From NCBI GenBank assembly GCA_031002005.1, contig JARYHS010009186.1, positions 256,523,199 through 256,587,198 on the forward strand: a DNA stretch of 64,000 bases, in the 5' to 3' direction. The notes under the pieces were generated by a model. The model searched no databases and had not been told where the DNA came from. It saw nothing but the letters and a program-made list of their open reading frames with translations. Position 1 is the stretch's first letter. Every line of letters begins with the position of its first letter. Shown piece by piece: positions 10,435 to 24,200 of the stretch. The translations under genes were made by a program, and so were the position numbers. The stretch comes from Vandiemenella viatica (taxonomy: Eukaryota > Arthropoda > Insecta > Orthoptera > Morabidae).

Positions 10435-12197
10435 TTACTGTCTCTCAGCAGAACATGCAAAAACTTCTATTTTACCGAAACTGCCCACAGCGAGCTTAGT
10501 GGCAATGGACAGCATATAAAAAAGATACTCCTTATTCAGACGATAAAGGCACCCAAACTGGAATTTTTTAATTTTTTCTATCTGTCTGTATCTTGCAAAT
10601 CTAATGAAGGTGTTTCAACGGGACTTCTCATATGGATAGTTCGTGATATCAGTTAACATATAGGATACCTTGTATCTAGGTCAGTGATGTAATTTGCGAT
10701 AATTCAGAGGCAAAAATCGTTGATTTTCGAAATTTTGCTTGTGCGCCCGGATTACTCAAAAACTAATGCATGGATTTTAAAGAAACTACACATAGTGGTA
10801 GGTTATGTCATCAGTTGATATATAGGATACTTTTTGTCCAGATTAGGATAAAATTTAGTCCATGATACAGAGGCCAAAACAGTAATTTTTAGAGGTTGTG
10901 TGTGTTCGCGCGCGCGCGCGCGAAAAAAAAAAAAAAAAGCTTTTTAACGAAATTATACACAGATGCAGCTTATGTCACTTTAGTGAAAGTTTACGTTGTG
11001 TTTCGATGTGACAACAACACGCTGAAAAGCAGAAAAACGTCCACTGATTTAATTGCTCCGTAACAGAATCCATCCATTTGATACTGTCTGGCGCTAGCCT
11101 GCTCCCAGTCGAACCCTCTACACGGAATATATATTTTTGTTATCTTTTGCGTTGTGCCATCTCATCGAATTTTGCAGAAAGTATTTTGGCATTACGTGGC
11201 TTATCTCTGTAATCTTATGACTTTAAACGAGTAATTCTTGCATGTATACACATTGGTATCTCGGAAACGGTTCCAGCGATTTTGATGAAATTTTGTATTT
11301 AGGTAGGGTTTGCTTTTGACGTTAGTACTCCCTGGGGAAAAAAACGCGATTTTCCAAAAAAAAATTCTAACGTTGTTTTCTAACCCCATCTCGTAGAAGT
11401 AGTACCTGTAAATCTGAAGCAGTTTTATATATTTGAATGAAATTTCATAATCAGATAACTTTTTACTTTCTAAATTTAGTAAGATAGGTGTCATGCTTGA
11501 AAAAACTTAATTTTCAAAAAATCTATTTAAAAAAAACCGACTGGTACCTCGGCACTGAATTCAATAGCAATAATGCAATTATTGCGTTAACCAAAGAGTG
11601 TGTCGTAAAATTATTGTTACCGTACAAAATTAGGCATCAATCATCGATAGCTAAATATTTATTTCGTTCGAGCAAGGAACTGTGCGCTTCAAAATGGATA
11701 TGAAACCTTCAAGAAAAAGTTAAACTTCAACAGAAATCGAAAGATGCCTAGCGAAGTTCGGTCACCCAGGTACTAAATAGTTATCTCTGTAACTAAATTA
11801 ATTTTGATGTATAATGGTGCTTGCTGAAAAAACACCGCTCTGATTTTTTTAGTGCGAATATGTTCCACATATATTCAAAATCTGGCAACTCCCGAAGTCT
11901 GAGGTGAAGGTCTAGCCATATTGCTTGTGTGTGTCAGGAAGCGGCCATCTTGGAACGAGGCTGGTGAGGTGGGAGCTCTGCGCGCCTACTTCAGGGAGTA
12001 CTGCGTCAACACGAGCCTGCACGGACTGCGATACGTAGGAGAGATCCACAGGCCCTACCCCGAGAGGTAATGATTCCAGCATAAACTTTAAACCTTCTTT
12101 TAGCACAAATTAATACAATGAGACGTCAAATATACTTAAGCATTACTAACTAATAGTTCGACTGAGTATAAGCAATTGCCAATCAGTCAACTTTTCT

Positions 12198-12242
<45 letters not shown>

Positions 12243-15200
12243 TATTAAGTTTCAGACTGGGTATGAAGACACACGATATGCGCGCAAGTTAGCAAAATGG
12301 TTTCCTGCTCCCGCAGTGGTCGGACGCAGCAATAAGCAAGGCAACTAAATGTTAACCACTACTATTTTCTGATGATTTTGTAGATTTCCTTCAAGCAATT
12401 TGTGAAAATTTCCTTTGATTTTGATATAAAAATTTGAGAAATTTGTTCACTGAAGAAACGTTTGACAGTTGCAATTATCATCCAACTTGTTCGGTGGTTT
12501 GAGTCAAGTCGTCGGGAAGTGACCAGAAGAAATATGCCTCCATGCTTCCATTACAGCCGTCCAGGAAGTTGCACACGAACTGATCTTCCAATCAAGTCCC
12601 CGATATGCTCAATTGGATTTGTGTCTGTCGATCTAGGGTGGCCAAATAATTCGCTGGAATTGTCCAGAAGCAACCAACAGCAGGTTCCAACCGCTATGTT
12701 CATGAGACCAGGAGAAGCGCTGCATCTGATGGCTTTTTTTTTCCAGAGGCACTCTCGTCGGCCTTCTGCTGCCATATCCCATCAACGACAAATTTTGTTG
12801 CACTGTCCGCACGGACCATGGAGGAAAGAAATATATGGAGACGAAATGCAGCTAATTCTGTGACGCCGCGGCGGCGACCATATTACGTATCCATAGAATT
12901 GCTATTTGAAGACAGTATAACCCGAAAACTAAGCGAGTTATCGAAAAATTTTATTGTTTATTTTCGATTTTTTTTTCGTGTTACATAAGAATCCATCATC
13001 AAATATGACTCTTGGTGAAATTTTTCGTCTGTATTTCAACTCAAGACAACTCACTTTTGAGACAATATATCTCAAGAACTAGGTGAGAGATCGAAAAATT
13101 TTATTCCTTATTTTTTATTTGTCTCGTCTTTTTAAATAAGAATCCCTCTTCAAATTTGACTTTGACCAATTTTCTTCTTCTGAATTTCAACCAAAAACAT
13201 CTCACATTTGAGACAGAATATCTTGTAAACTAAGCAGAATATCAACAACAAAAAAATTATTCTTCATTTGTGTCATCGAGTTACATAATAATCCATCATC
13301 AGATTGTGGCGTCACGCTTATCCTAGAGTCCCCTTGAGGTTTTGTACATATTCCCCGTGTCTGTATGGATAGGTAATATGGCGCCCACGCCTCCCCACTC
13401 CTCTCCGCCCGGCGTCACTTCAATGCGTGGCGAAGGTCCCTTGCGTCGTCTCCATATATTTATTTCCTCCATGGCACGGACACGTCTGCCGTACGTTTTA
13501 CTGTTCTTTGACCTACTGTTGCCTGTCTATACCGCAACGCAGACGTCAATGGTTTCGGTCATTAGGGAGCGTCCATAAACTACGTAACTCCTGTGAATCC
13601 CCCCCTTCCCCCACGTAGCCCAACGTGTTTTTGCCTCTACACCCGCGTCCCCCACGTGACACGTAGCTTTTTTCTCTGTTGATTCCAGAAGACATTCTAT
13701 ACTGTTTTCTCTTGTCAGACTATCGTAAATTACAGAGATAATTAAATGACGGAAATAAATATTCGCATGCTGTGACAAACAATATGATGAAAAGCTGTGT
13801 AGATTGGCTTGGAACCCCTCTCTTCCCTCCCGTAGCTTTCTAGCCATCTCCTCCCCCCCCCCCTCTCCATAGACCGAGCAAAATAGTTTATGGACGCACC
13901 CTCAGGTAGATTGTCAGCCACTGCGTTGTCAATGGAAGGAGGTAATGACGGAAAATACACATTCATGGCACACTTTTGAAACTGTGAATCGAGGAATGTT
14001 GAATTCGCGAATAATTTCCCAAATGCAATAACCCCTGCATGTAACACCAACTACCACGCTGCGTTCACAGTCTCTTAATATCATAAAGCCTTGCTCACGA
14101 TTCACGAGAGTACAATTATATGTTTCTTCCGTCGCCTAAATATTTGCATCCCATGACTTTTGGCTCTCCGGTGTGTAACATAACACGGTCATTCCACTCC
14201 ATTTTAAGATTCGGCATTCGTCAAATCGTAGAGGTGGAAACAGCCGCAAAAGCAAAAGACCAGAGTATACGAACAGAGGACGTAGGTTTAATGCAATTTA
14301 ATTGCAATGGAGCACAGGCTCCGGTGGCAATTTCCCTACACACCCATTTTTCCCATTTCCTGTACCCACCTACATTTGCCCTCTACAAATTTCAACTTCA
14401 TATTGTTTCAACATTTTTGGTTAATTATTCTTCGATTCTCTTGGCAACTTATTCAAATCCCTGCTCTCCTTACCTACGAAAGAAAATCTTCCCACACCCT
14501 TGTGCCTGAAATCGAGTGCCAGTTTATGGTCATGGTCATCTTATCCCTTGTAGTGGATATTTTGAGATTAGCTGACGATATGAATAAATGTGAGATTGTA
14601 TCAAGCTGAGAGAAAAGGAAAGGTAAAGAACAAAAGTTTTGTTATAATTGATTAGCTTACAGTTGATATTCAAAGATAAGAGTACAGCTTGCAAAGTGCT
14701 TATTATCTCTGTTTTTAATTTATATACTTTGTATTTAATTTCCAACACGAATTTTAATTGTTTTGTTATTTCTAAATATAACAACAATTGTAACTAGTTC
14801 GTAATCAGTAGTTATACTGGAAGCATCGCAGGATTCGATTTAATATTCCGGAAGTTGGTCTTCAGCAACGTCACGCCAGGAAGTGCTCTCTGTGTTTAGT
14901 TTAATTTAAAGTGTGTAGATAGCTTTTGTTTAATCTTTGCTTATTTAACAGCGCCAGTTGACAGTTGTGTTTTTCTGTGGTGATATAATTTAAAGTATTT
15001 AGTTTTCTTTTGTTTCATCTTTGAACATTTGTTTAGTAGCCCCAGTAGTCAGTCGTTCTTCGGCAGCCGTTACGTGAGGCAGTGCTTTCTGTAGTGATAT
15101 AATTTAAAGTGTTTAGTTTTATTTTGTTTCATCTTTGAATATTTGTTTATCAGCCCCAGTAGTCAGTCGTTCTTCGGCAGCAGTTACGTGAGGCAGTGCT

Positions 15201-18200
15201 TTCTGTGGTGATATAATTTAAAGTGTTTAGATTTCTTTTGTTTCATCTTTGCGTATTTGTTTAGCAGCCCCAGTAGTCAGACGTTCTTCGGCAGCCGTTA
15301 CGGGGAATAGTGCCTTCTGTGATAGTTTTAATTCAAAGTGTGTGGTTAGCTTCGTCTCTGTATAGTTGTTAGTCAGTAGCAGCAGCCATCGTCGGAACCG
15401 TTACGTGACGTAGTACCTCTAGTGATAATTTAATTAAAAGTGTGTAGTTAGTTGTAGCTTCGTCCTTGCATATTAGTTTGTCAGTAGCAGCAGCTGCAGT
15501 CGTTGGTCGGAATCGTTACGTGAAGTAGTACCTCCAGTGCAAATTTAATTTAAAGTGCGTAGTTAGCGTAAGCTTCGTCTTTGTATATTTGGTTATTGAC
15601 AAAAGGCCTCCTACTGAGAACGCATAGTGAGTTCGTTTTTCTTGTGTACTCCTTAGTTTTTCCTTCTGTAAGGTAGTATGTGTAGGGACTGTGGTTGTTG
15701 TGAGCAAACGCAGGCTGAGGTGACTGACCTGCGCACCCAGCTTGCAGCTTTGGTAACAAGAGTTACACAGCTGGAAGCTGCCGTAAGTGAGTGCAGTAGA
15801 TGTGGTATTGGTGACCCTGTAGACGCTGATCGGCTCGCAGGTTCTCCCATACCAGTCACCGAACCTGCAGTCCAGGCCGAGATTTCGGAATCTATGCGGC
15901 CGTCGCCTAGTGGTGGCTGGCGTGTGGTGTCTGGACGTCGACGGCGCATGCGGGGGCAGTCGTGCAAGCTTGATTCCCAAGAAGGCGAGCTTGTACCTCT
16001 GTCCAATCGGTTTGACGCATTGTCTGGATCTGATTCAGTCCTGCAATCGTCGGCCTGTGAGTTGGCAGCCCCACAGCCCGCTAAGTCTGGACAACTGCAG
16101 AAGGGGGTTTTAGTGGTCGGTAGCTCCAACATTAGGCGCTTTATCGAACCCCTTAGGGAAATGGCGAAGAGGTCGGGGATGAATTCCGGTATCCATTCAT
16201 TGTGTATTCCGGGGGGTCTGATCCGAGATGTGGAACACGCCATCCCGGGATGCCATTGAACGGACTGGGTGCAGCCAGCTGCGGATTGTAGCTCATGTCG
16301 GCACCAATGACGCTTGCCGCCTAGGGTCGGAGGTTATCCTCTCGTCCTTTGGGCGAACTTGCAGAAAGGGTGAACTCTGTGGCCATTGGCCGCAAGATTT
16401 CGGCTGAGCTATCCATCTGCAGCATTGTCGATAGGACTGACTGTGGACCTCTGGTTCAGAGCCGTGTTGAGGGGCTGAACCAGAGATTACGGCGCTTCTG
16501 TGATAGTCATGGCTGCAGATTCCTTGATCTTCGTCCTGGGGTTGAGTCTTGTAGGAATCCCTTGGATAGATCAGGGGTGCACTACACACGGGAATCGGCT
16601 ACACGGGTGGCAGGGGCCGTGTGGAGTGCATTGGGGGCTTTTTTAGGCTGAGGGAGGATGACCCTGAGGAGGAAATTCAGCTGCGGACAGCCAAGATAAA
16701 TTCAGCACCGCGTGTTAGGGGTAGCTTAAAAGAATCCCGAACATTAAAAGTTCTAGTAGTTAACTGCAGAAGTGTTTGTAATAAACAGCCTGAACTCGAA
16801 AACGTTATTCGTAGTACAGATGCTGATATCGTAATAGGCACAGAAAGTTGGTTAAAACCGGATATAAGTTCCGGCGAAATTTTTAATAGTAACATGAACA
16901 TTTTCCGTAAGGATAGGTTGCATTCCCAAGGAGGTGGTGTATTTATAGCTGTTAGTAAGTACCTCCCATGTAGCGAAATAGATGTCCATACTGTCTGCGA
17001 AATCATATGGATCAAGCTCAACGTAGCTATGACAAAACTTGTGATAGGCTCGTTCTATCGTCCACCCGATGCAAGCGTAAATATTGCCGAGGCCTTGAGA
17101 AATAATGTAAATAATATAGCACGGCAATTTCCGGACCATACAATAATGCTAGGAGGTGACTTTAACTTGCCAGATATCGACTGGACTAATTACGTTCACG
17201 TTACTGGGGGCAGGGATAAAGCAGCTTGCGAAATCATTCTAGACCTATTCTCAGATCACCATCTTGAACAGCTCGTAACTGAACCAACGCGATGCCTCAA
17301 CGGTAACGAAAATATTTTAGATATAGTTGTTACAAATAGGCCCGAACTATTCACGGATATTTCTACCACCGCAGGAATAAGTGATCACAAAGCTGTAATT
17401 GCTACAGTAAAACTAACAACCACGCGCAGAAAGAGAAAAGAGAGGATCGTTTACAGATTCGAAAAGGCTTCAAAAGAGTGTTTTAGAGCGTATTTGAGGC
17501 ATAATTACCACACCTTCTCAGTAGCAGGAGGCACCGTTGAAGAGAGGTGGCATCGATTCCTACATATACTCGGGGAAGGTATGAACTTGCATATACCGAA
17601 ACGGATAATCAGGGAAGAGAACGATCCCCCATGGTACACACGGGAGGTTAAAAGGTTACTCAAGAAGCAAAGGAAGATACATGCACGATCAAAAAGGACG
17701 ATGCATCGGACTGATTTAGATAAGTTAGAGGAGATAAGGGGACGTGTTAAGAATGCGATGCGTGAGGCATTTAATAACTTTCGTGAAAATTCTCTCTCTG
17801 AGAGCCTCACTGAAAACCCTAAGAAATTTTGGTCGTATGTAAAAAAAGTTAGTTGTAGTGGAAACAATAAGCCAGTTCTAATAAAAGACGAACGGGAGGT
17901 TGAAGACAGCCGCGGCACCGAATTCAAAAATTCATTCACGCAAGAAAACATGGAGAACATCTCCACTTTACCACATCGTGTGGAATTAGAGATGTATCCG
18001 ATAGAAATTGATAGCGTAGGAATTGTAAAGCAATTAAAACTCCTGAAGTGGGGTAAAGCGCCGGGTCCCGATGGTATATCGGTAAGAGTATTTTCTGAAT
18101 ACGCGGAGGATATTGAACCATTTCTGTCAGATATATTCCGTAAATCACTAGAAGAGAGAAAAGTACCTTCTAGCTGGAAAATAGCCCAGGTAATTCCCGT

Positions 18201-21200
18201 TTTTAAGAAAGGAGATCGGTGTGATCCTAGGAATTATCGACCCATATCTCTAACATCGGTTTGCAGCAGAATTCTGGAACATGTCATATGCTCGAACATA
18301 ATGAAGTTTCTAGATGATAACGAGTTACTTACACCATGTCAACACGGATTTCGGAAGAAGAGATCGTGTGAAACACAATTGGCCCTATTTTCCCACGACA
18401 TAATGAAATTTATCGATGCAGGTTCGCAAGTTGATGCGGTTTTTTTGGATTTTCAGAAAGCTTTTGATTCTGTGCCACACAACCGACTTTTAGCGAAGAT
18501 TCGAGCTTACGGTATTTCGGCTCAGATTTGCGAGTGGATACGTGATTTTCTAACTGGTCGATCACAATATGTCGTTGTTGACGGGGAAGCCTCTTCTAAG
18601 ATAAATGTTACTTCGGGCGTTCCTCAAGGAAGTGTAATAGGTCCACTTCTTTTCTTAATATTTATAAACGATCTAGGTGACAACGTCAAATGCTGGTTGC
18701 GATTGTTTGCCGACGATGCGGTTATCTATAGGGAAATAAGGTGCTCCGACGATTGCTTAGAAATTCAGCGTGATTTGGATGCTATTTTCGATTGGTGCCG
18801 TAAATGGCAGCTTACACTTAATTGCAAAAAGTGCAAGGCAATGCGGATAAGTAACAAGAAGAATCAGGTTGTTCACGAGTACAAAATAAACAAGTCACCT
18901 GTTGACATGGTTGATTCCGTGAAGTATCTGGGGGAGATAGTACAAAGCAACATGAAATGGGACATGCACATAACTTCCGTTGTAGGCAAGGCAAATTCTA
19001 AATTACGATTCATAGGTCGTATTTTGAGGAATTGTAATGCTCAAACAAAGGAGATAGCGTATAAAACACTAGTGCGTCCGCATCTGGATTACTGTTGTGG
19101 GGTTTGGGATCCGTATCGCAAGGTTCTGATTGACTCAGTTGAGAGGGTGCAGAGGAGAGCCGCTAGATTCAGTGACTTGTTGTTACAGCCCTTATGAAAG
19201 CGTCACAAAATTGATACATAGATTGGGCTGGGATAGTTTGGAAGACAGACGACGTAGCTTGCGTTCGAATTTATTGGAGAATATGCGAAAAAATTTAAAT
19301 TTCGAGTGCAATGAAATACTTCTTCCGCCAACCTATTTAGGTCGCAATGACCGGAGGGATAAGATTAGAGAAATAAGATGCCGTACTGATACTTATATGT
19401 ATTCCTTCTTTCCTCGCACTATTCGGGATTGGAATGGGCGGGTTTAGGATTGGTGCTTAGCACCCTCTGCCACCCACAATGTTTGTGATTTGCAGAGTAT
19501 GGATGTAGATGTAGATGTAGATCAAGTGGCAGCAAAAGTTTAGAATTTTGCTTTGTATGCAGGGCCGGCGCTAGGAATTTCGGGCCGGGGTAAAATGGGC
19601 AACCTTTTTTTTTAGCTCTACAAACTAGCCAGACGACAATAGGCGGATTCTTAGCTTCGAAGCCGGGGACCCGTGCAGCCGGTGATCGGGCCCCCCTTTA
19701 GCCTGCAGGCCCGGGTACATTTGACCCGCTTACCCCCCCCCCCCCCTAACGCCGGCCCTGTTTGTATGTTGTATCACCTCACACCTGGGAGAGCTCAGTC
19801 TGCTGAATGATCGAGATCTGCGACGAATGAAGAGATGCGTGAACTGACTGCAGGGGCTCCCTGTAGACAAATCCGATTGTTTGTTGCAGTGAGATTTGGT
19901 GTTGCTATTGTAGCAGAAGTCCTACTCGAGCACCTTTATTCCCTGCGCAGCATAGGTGCCAGCGGTTTCTCTGCGATCCAGAACTCAGGCACATCCTGGT
20001 AACGGGAAGAAAGCAGCTTGGTCTGATGAGTCCCATTTTCAGTTGGTTTCGGTGTAGTGTTAAACTCATGAGGCCACGAATCCAAATTGTCAGCAACAAA
20101 GTAGTGGTTCCTCGATTTAATTTAATTAAATTGCAATGGAGAACAGGCTCCGGTGGCAATTTCCCTAACCCCCATCTTCCCCATATCCTACACCGACCAA
20201 CATTTGCCCTCTACAAATTTTATCTTTAAATTCTTTCAACGTTTTCGGTAAATTAATCATCATTTCTCGTGGTAACTCATTCCAATCCCTGACACCCTTA
20301 CCTAAAAAAGAGAATCTTCCCACACCCTTGTGCCTGAAATCGAGTGTCAGCTTGTGGTCATGGTCATCTTTTCCCTTCCATGCACTACTTTTCATACCTA
20401 TTGCAATATCTTTCCATGCCTCATCGCCAGTATACGCCCTGTACACTCCCATGACTCTCCTCATCCTCCTCCTGTCTTGCAATGAATCCCATTCCATCTA
20501 CTTTATCATATCTGTCACTGATTCCATTCTGCGATAATTTCCAGAAATAAATCTAGCAGCCCTTTTTTGCACCCTCTCCAGCTCCTGTATTTGATGGTTT
20601 GGGGCGTGCTTACCTGGCGTGTGTCGACACTCTGTCTTGTGGCTAGCGGTGAGAGCTGATGCGTGAGCTTTCAGGAGCAAGTGAGTTAGGGTCAAACTCG
20701 TCGAGGGAAGGCACTGAAGTATCCGTTGTACAATCACAAAGGGTTAACTAGGCTACTCTGATGCTTCATATTCACAGTGTCTAACGTCCAATATCTCCAT
20801 AACACCGATCCACACCTAAGATTGAGATGTAATGTGAGGCGCTCTGGTGCTACCTCCTGACAAGGTGCCTGGTGACTGAATGACCATAACCATTTATCGC
20901 GACGTTGATGGCCGTCTTGAGCGACGGTCATATTCAATTTGATCCCCTCCGTCCTCGAACAACTTGTGCCATACAAAAACGCTTGATTGTCCCTTTGCAA
21001 TATCTCCAAAAGCCTTAATGATCATGGTGAAAGCCACATAAGCTTCACGCTGAACTTCACCACGTAGCGTCGCTCGAGCATACTGTTCATCTTGGAGCAT
21101 TATGAGATTTCTCAACACGGATTCGCTACCCGCGTTAAGTTTGTTCCGCAATGGCTCGGTGGCGAGTTAATGGAGTTGGCTCAAGGTCAGGCTGCTCTAT

Positions 21201-24200
21201 TCCAACTCCGCTGCCCTTAGGGCTGTCCATTAATTACTTGACGACAAAATAGGAGGGGGGAAGAATTCCGTAGAAATGTCACCAACGGGCGAATCCAGGG
21301 TAGGGGGCTAAGGGGCTCAACCCCCCCACAAAAGCATCTAGGTCATCTCCCGATGTAATTATGTCGTCGACCCTCTTCCTCCTATAAAGCCTTCCTTCGC
21401 CTAAGTCAAGCCCGCTCCCAACCAAAATCCTAGCACTCCCCAAACCAAAATCCGTCACTGGGAGGGTCAGTAGATATCTTACGTAATTTTTTGTATCAGA
21501 TTGCCACCCATCAAAGAACAGAGAGCTAAAAACAAGTCTCCAAAATTACGAGGTCAGGCTCACATTAGGGGGAGGGATGTCCGACCAGATCTCACCAAAT
21601 CTCACAAAGGGTGAGTCCAAATTTCAGGAAAACTCACGTAATTAATGGAGGCCTTCTTTGCGAGGGGGAAATTGGCCACTGGACACAGCGGAGAGGTCGG
21701 AAGGAATGGGTTGGAGAGGTGTCGGATGGGGGCCAGGGGAAAATTACCTTGAGCTACCAGTTGAAGGTGAAGAGAGAATAACCAACATAGGATTCTGTTC
21801 CTGTACCCCCTCACCCAAACCACCCATAGAGACTCCCTCTATCTTACCGCCTGGGCTAGAGAAAATCAGTAGTACTACTTTTGAAATACATTCTCTATAT
21901 ACGTCTGTAAATATAGGACCATACATAGAACCCTGAGGTGACCCACATTCAAAAACTGTGAACCATATGACGCAGCATTAAAATATTGAAATATACTTTC
22001 CGTATTCTATTAAAAAGTTTAGAACTATCTGGCTGGATTGACTGGCCTCGTATGCTTTATAAAGGTCGTTTTGGGCTTTAATATTATTTAAGAGTGATAT
22101 TATAAATGTTAGAGTCGAAAGTTGCGGTCACACGGCGCGAACGCAGGCAAAGTCGTTGCCCCATTCAGGAATGCGAATAGAATGTCAGAAATATCTTCTT
22201 GTGACACAAAATGGAGCAGAAGTGGGCTCTATACAACCAATAAATCATTCTATTCACTACCAGCCAGCTTAGGAGCAACATGGGGTAGCAAACCGCTAGC
22301 TTAAAGCTTCGCCGCCCTGCCTCGGACGTCGTAGCGATATTAAGTTCCATCCAGAAATAACAGACTAACTTTCAGTAAGCATCTTCTACGCTCAGATTAG
22401 CATTCAGTAGGACAAGTGTGGACTCGGTGTCATCATCAAATGTACTATCGCCAGTTTAATGTCATTAAACCGTTCATCCACACTTTGTGTTGATCATTTC
22501 AATAATTAGTATTCCCGCAAACAAGGGTCATATGGTGTCAAACAATCTTGATTAAATTAACTATTTAACTTACAAGAAGTCAAGACGGTATCCGGAAGAA
22601 GAGCAGAAGAGGAAGTAAACGCTAAGGTCAGTCACATATAAAGCCACCCTCCCACTTATTGGTCAAAACGCCCAACGCAGTCACCTAACCACAAGGCCAG
22701 CCCGTTACAGCTTCAAAATGGAATTTTCTCGAAGGAAACAGAATTCATCAAGCAGTTAAACTGCAGCATTTCGCAGAACTATCTAGAACATTAAAACCTG
22801 AACCCTCATACACAGCAATCCAACATTGTGGATGGACGTTATAACAATACAGTAATTAAGCGTTTTGTGGTGAATTGTCCTTGTTGCTAGCGCCTCTGGA
22901 TGATCGTCCAGGTGAAGCTCAAATGTGACAGCTCCCCCGTCATAGTGACGTTGTGTTGTGTTACAGGCTGTGCTGGTTGCTGGTGTTCCTAGTGAGTCTG
23001 GTAGCCTGTTCCTGGATGATCGTCCAGGTGAAGCTCAAGTGGGACAGGACTCCAGTCATAGTGACGTTCGCCGAGACGCTGAAGCCTATCAATATGGTTC
23101 CGTTCCCCGCAGTCACCATATGCAGCGAGGCAAAGTTCAGGAGGGCCTCCTTCAACTTCAAAGATGCCATCACAGACAACATTACGCAGGAAATGTGAGC
23201 TCAAAACATTGTTAATAATTTTTCAAGCTTTTTGATTTTGGTGTACTTCTGAGTATAATTTTTTGCTATGTAAGAAGTTTATATTGTGGTTTAAAATGAG
23301 CAATAACGTTAGTTTGCAATGGGAAACACGTCCTCAGCAGAGACTAGAATACAAGGAACTAAGTTCCTGGAAACTACTACTGGTATGCTGAGTCTACTTT
23401 GCACACAACCCCATTTTAGCTGTCAGCTGTAACTTACCATCAAAGCTTTCTAAATGAGACATGCGACCAGCTTGTTACACATATACGAATTCAACTTTGC
23501 CAGACTGTGAAATCCGAATAGTTTTACATCAGCTTTCGGTTGACATTCTGAGGAGGCAGCAGAAACTGAAAAAAATACTAACAATTTCAACGATGACAGT
23601 GAACTATTTCTCTGCGATGCTTGGCGCTCGTTCCTATGTAAAAATAAATAGTATCTCTGACGAATTCTGTACAATGACAGCCGAAGGCCTAAAATGTCAT
23701 ATAAATGACACAGCATTCCCGCAAAGTCCAGTTATCATTAGAAAATATATGTGTCACATTTAATATGATCAACGTACCTCGTGAAGACTATCAATTGAGG
23801 TATTAGATTTCTTGGTTGAAATTTATGGGTTACTTTTCAAAGATAAAATGTGGTTATCTCATAAATGTTCAATCATCTCCACAAAAAATCATATATATTT
23901 TATATTATCTTTCTAAAGTAAGGGTGTACTGTATACCATAATAATTAATGATGTAAATAATCAATAAAGTCATCTAACTTTTGATTAGAAGAAATGTACA
24001 CTGCTGCAATATTAATGTTTTTCTTATTTTCAATTTGACATTGAACCATATATAAGCCGCCAACTGTTTATGCCATTAAACCACACACATTGGGTTCTGA
24101 ACGAGAGCAGAACGTTGCGGAGTAACCGCGTAACATGACGCGTAACTCCTATCGCTGACAGATTTCTTTCTACCGCGGCCAAAAAAAATTAACTTCAAAA

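Larger units (their letters stand above)
14865..19522 (+). mobile_element. Nearly full-length CR1/L2-type LINE in ppk intron 2
   Basis: About 4.65 kb. It has a 5' region of about seven tandem units, ORF1 with a coiled coil and SGNH-hydrolase-like domain (15678-16651, two frameshifts), ORF2 with AP-endonuclease and reverse transcriptase (16621-19447, one frameshift), a short 3' UTR (19448-19497) and a (GATGTA)n tail at about 19498-19522. SGNH-type ORF1 plus APE-RT ORF2 with a microsatellite tail fits the CR1/L2 branch. It is the least decayed element in the window. The exact 5' boundary is uncertain. Confidence 0.85.

Noticed and set aside
10321..10656. 111-codon frame with a long Lys run
   Set aside because: The Lys run is a 43-nt A tract in ppk intron 1; no motif on either side and no codon-like signal.
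14865..15590. Regularly spaced repeats resembling an array (CRISPR-like)
   Set aside because: Units are contiguous, about 110 bp, diverged along their whole length, and lead directly into LINE ORF1 in a eukaryotic genome.
23461..23763. 100-codon frame in ppk intron 3 as an extra exon
   Set aside because: Exons 3 and 4 already join in phase with channel-like sequence; this frame has no DEG/ENaC motif and no fitting splice pair.
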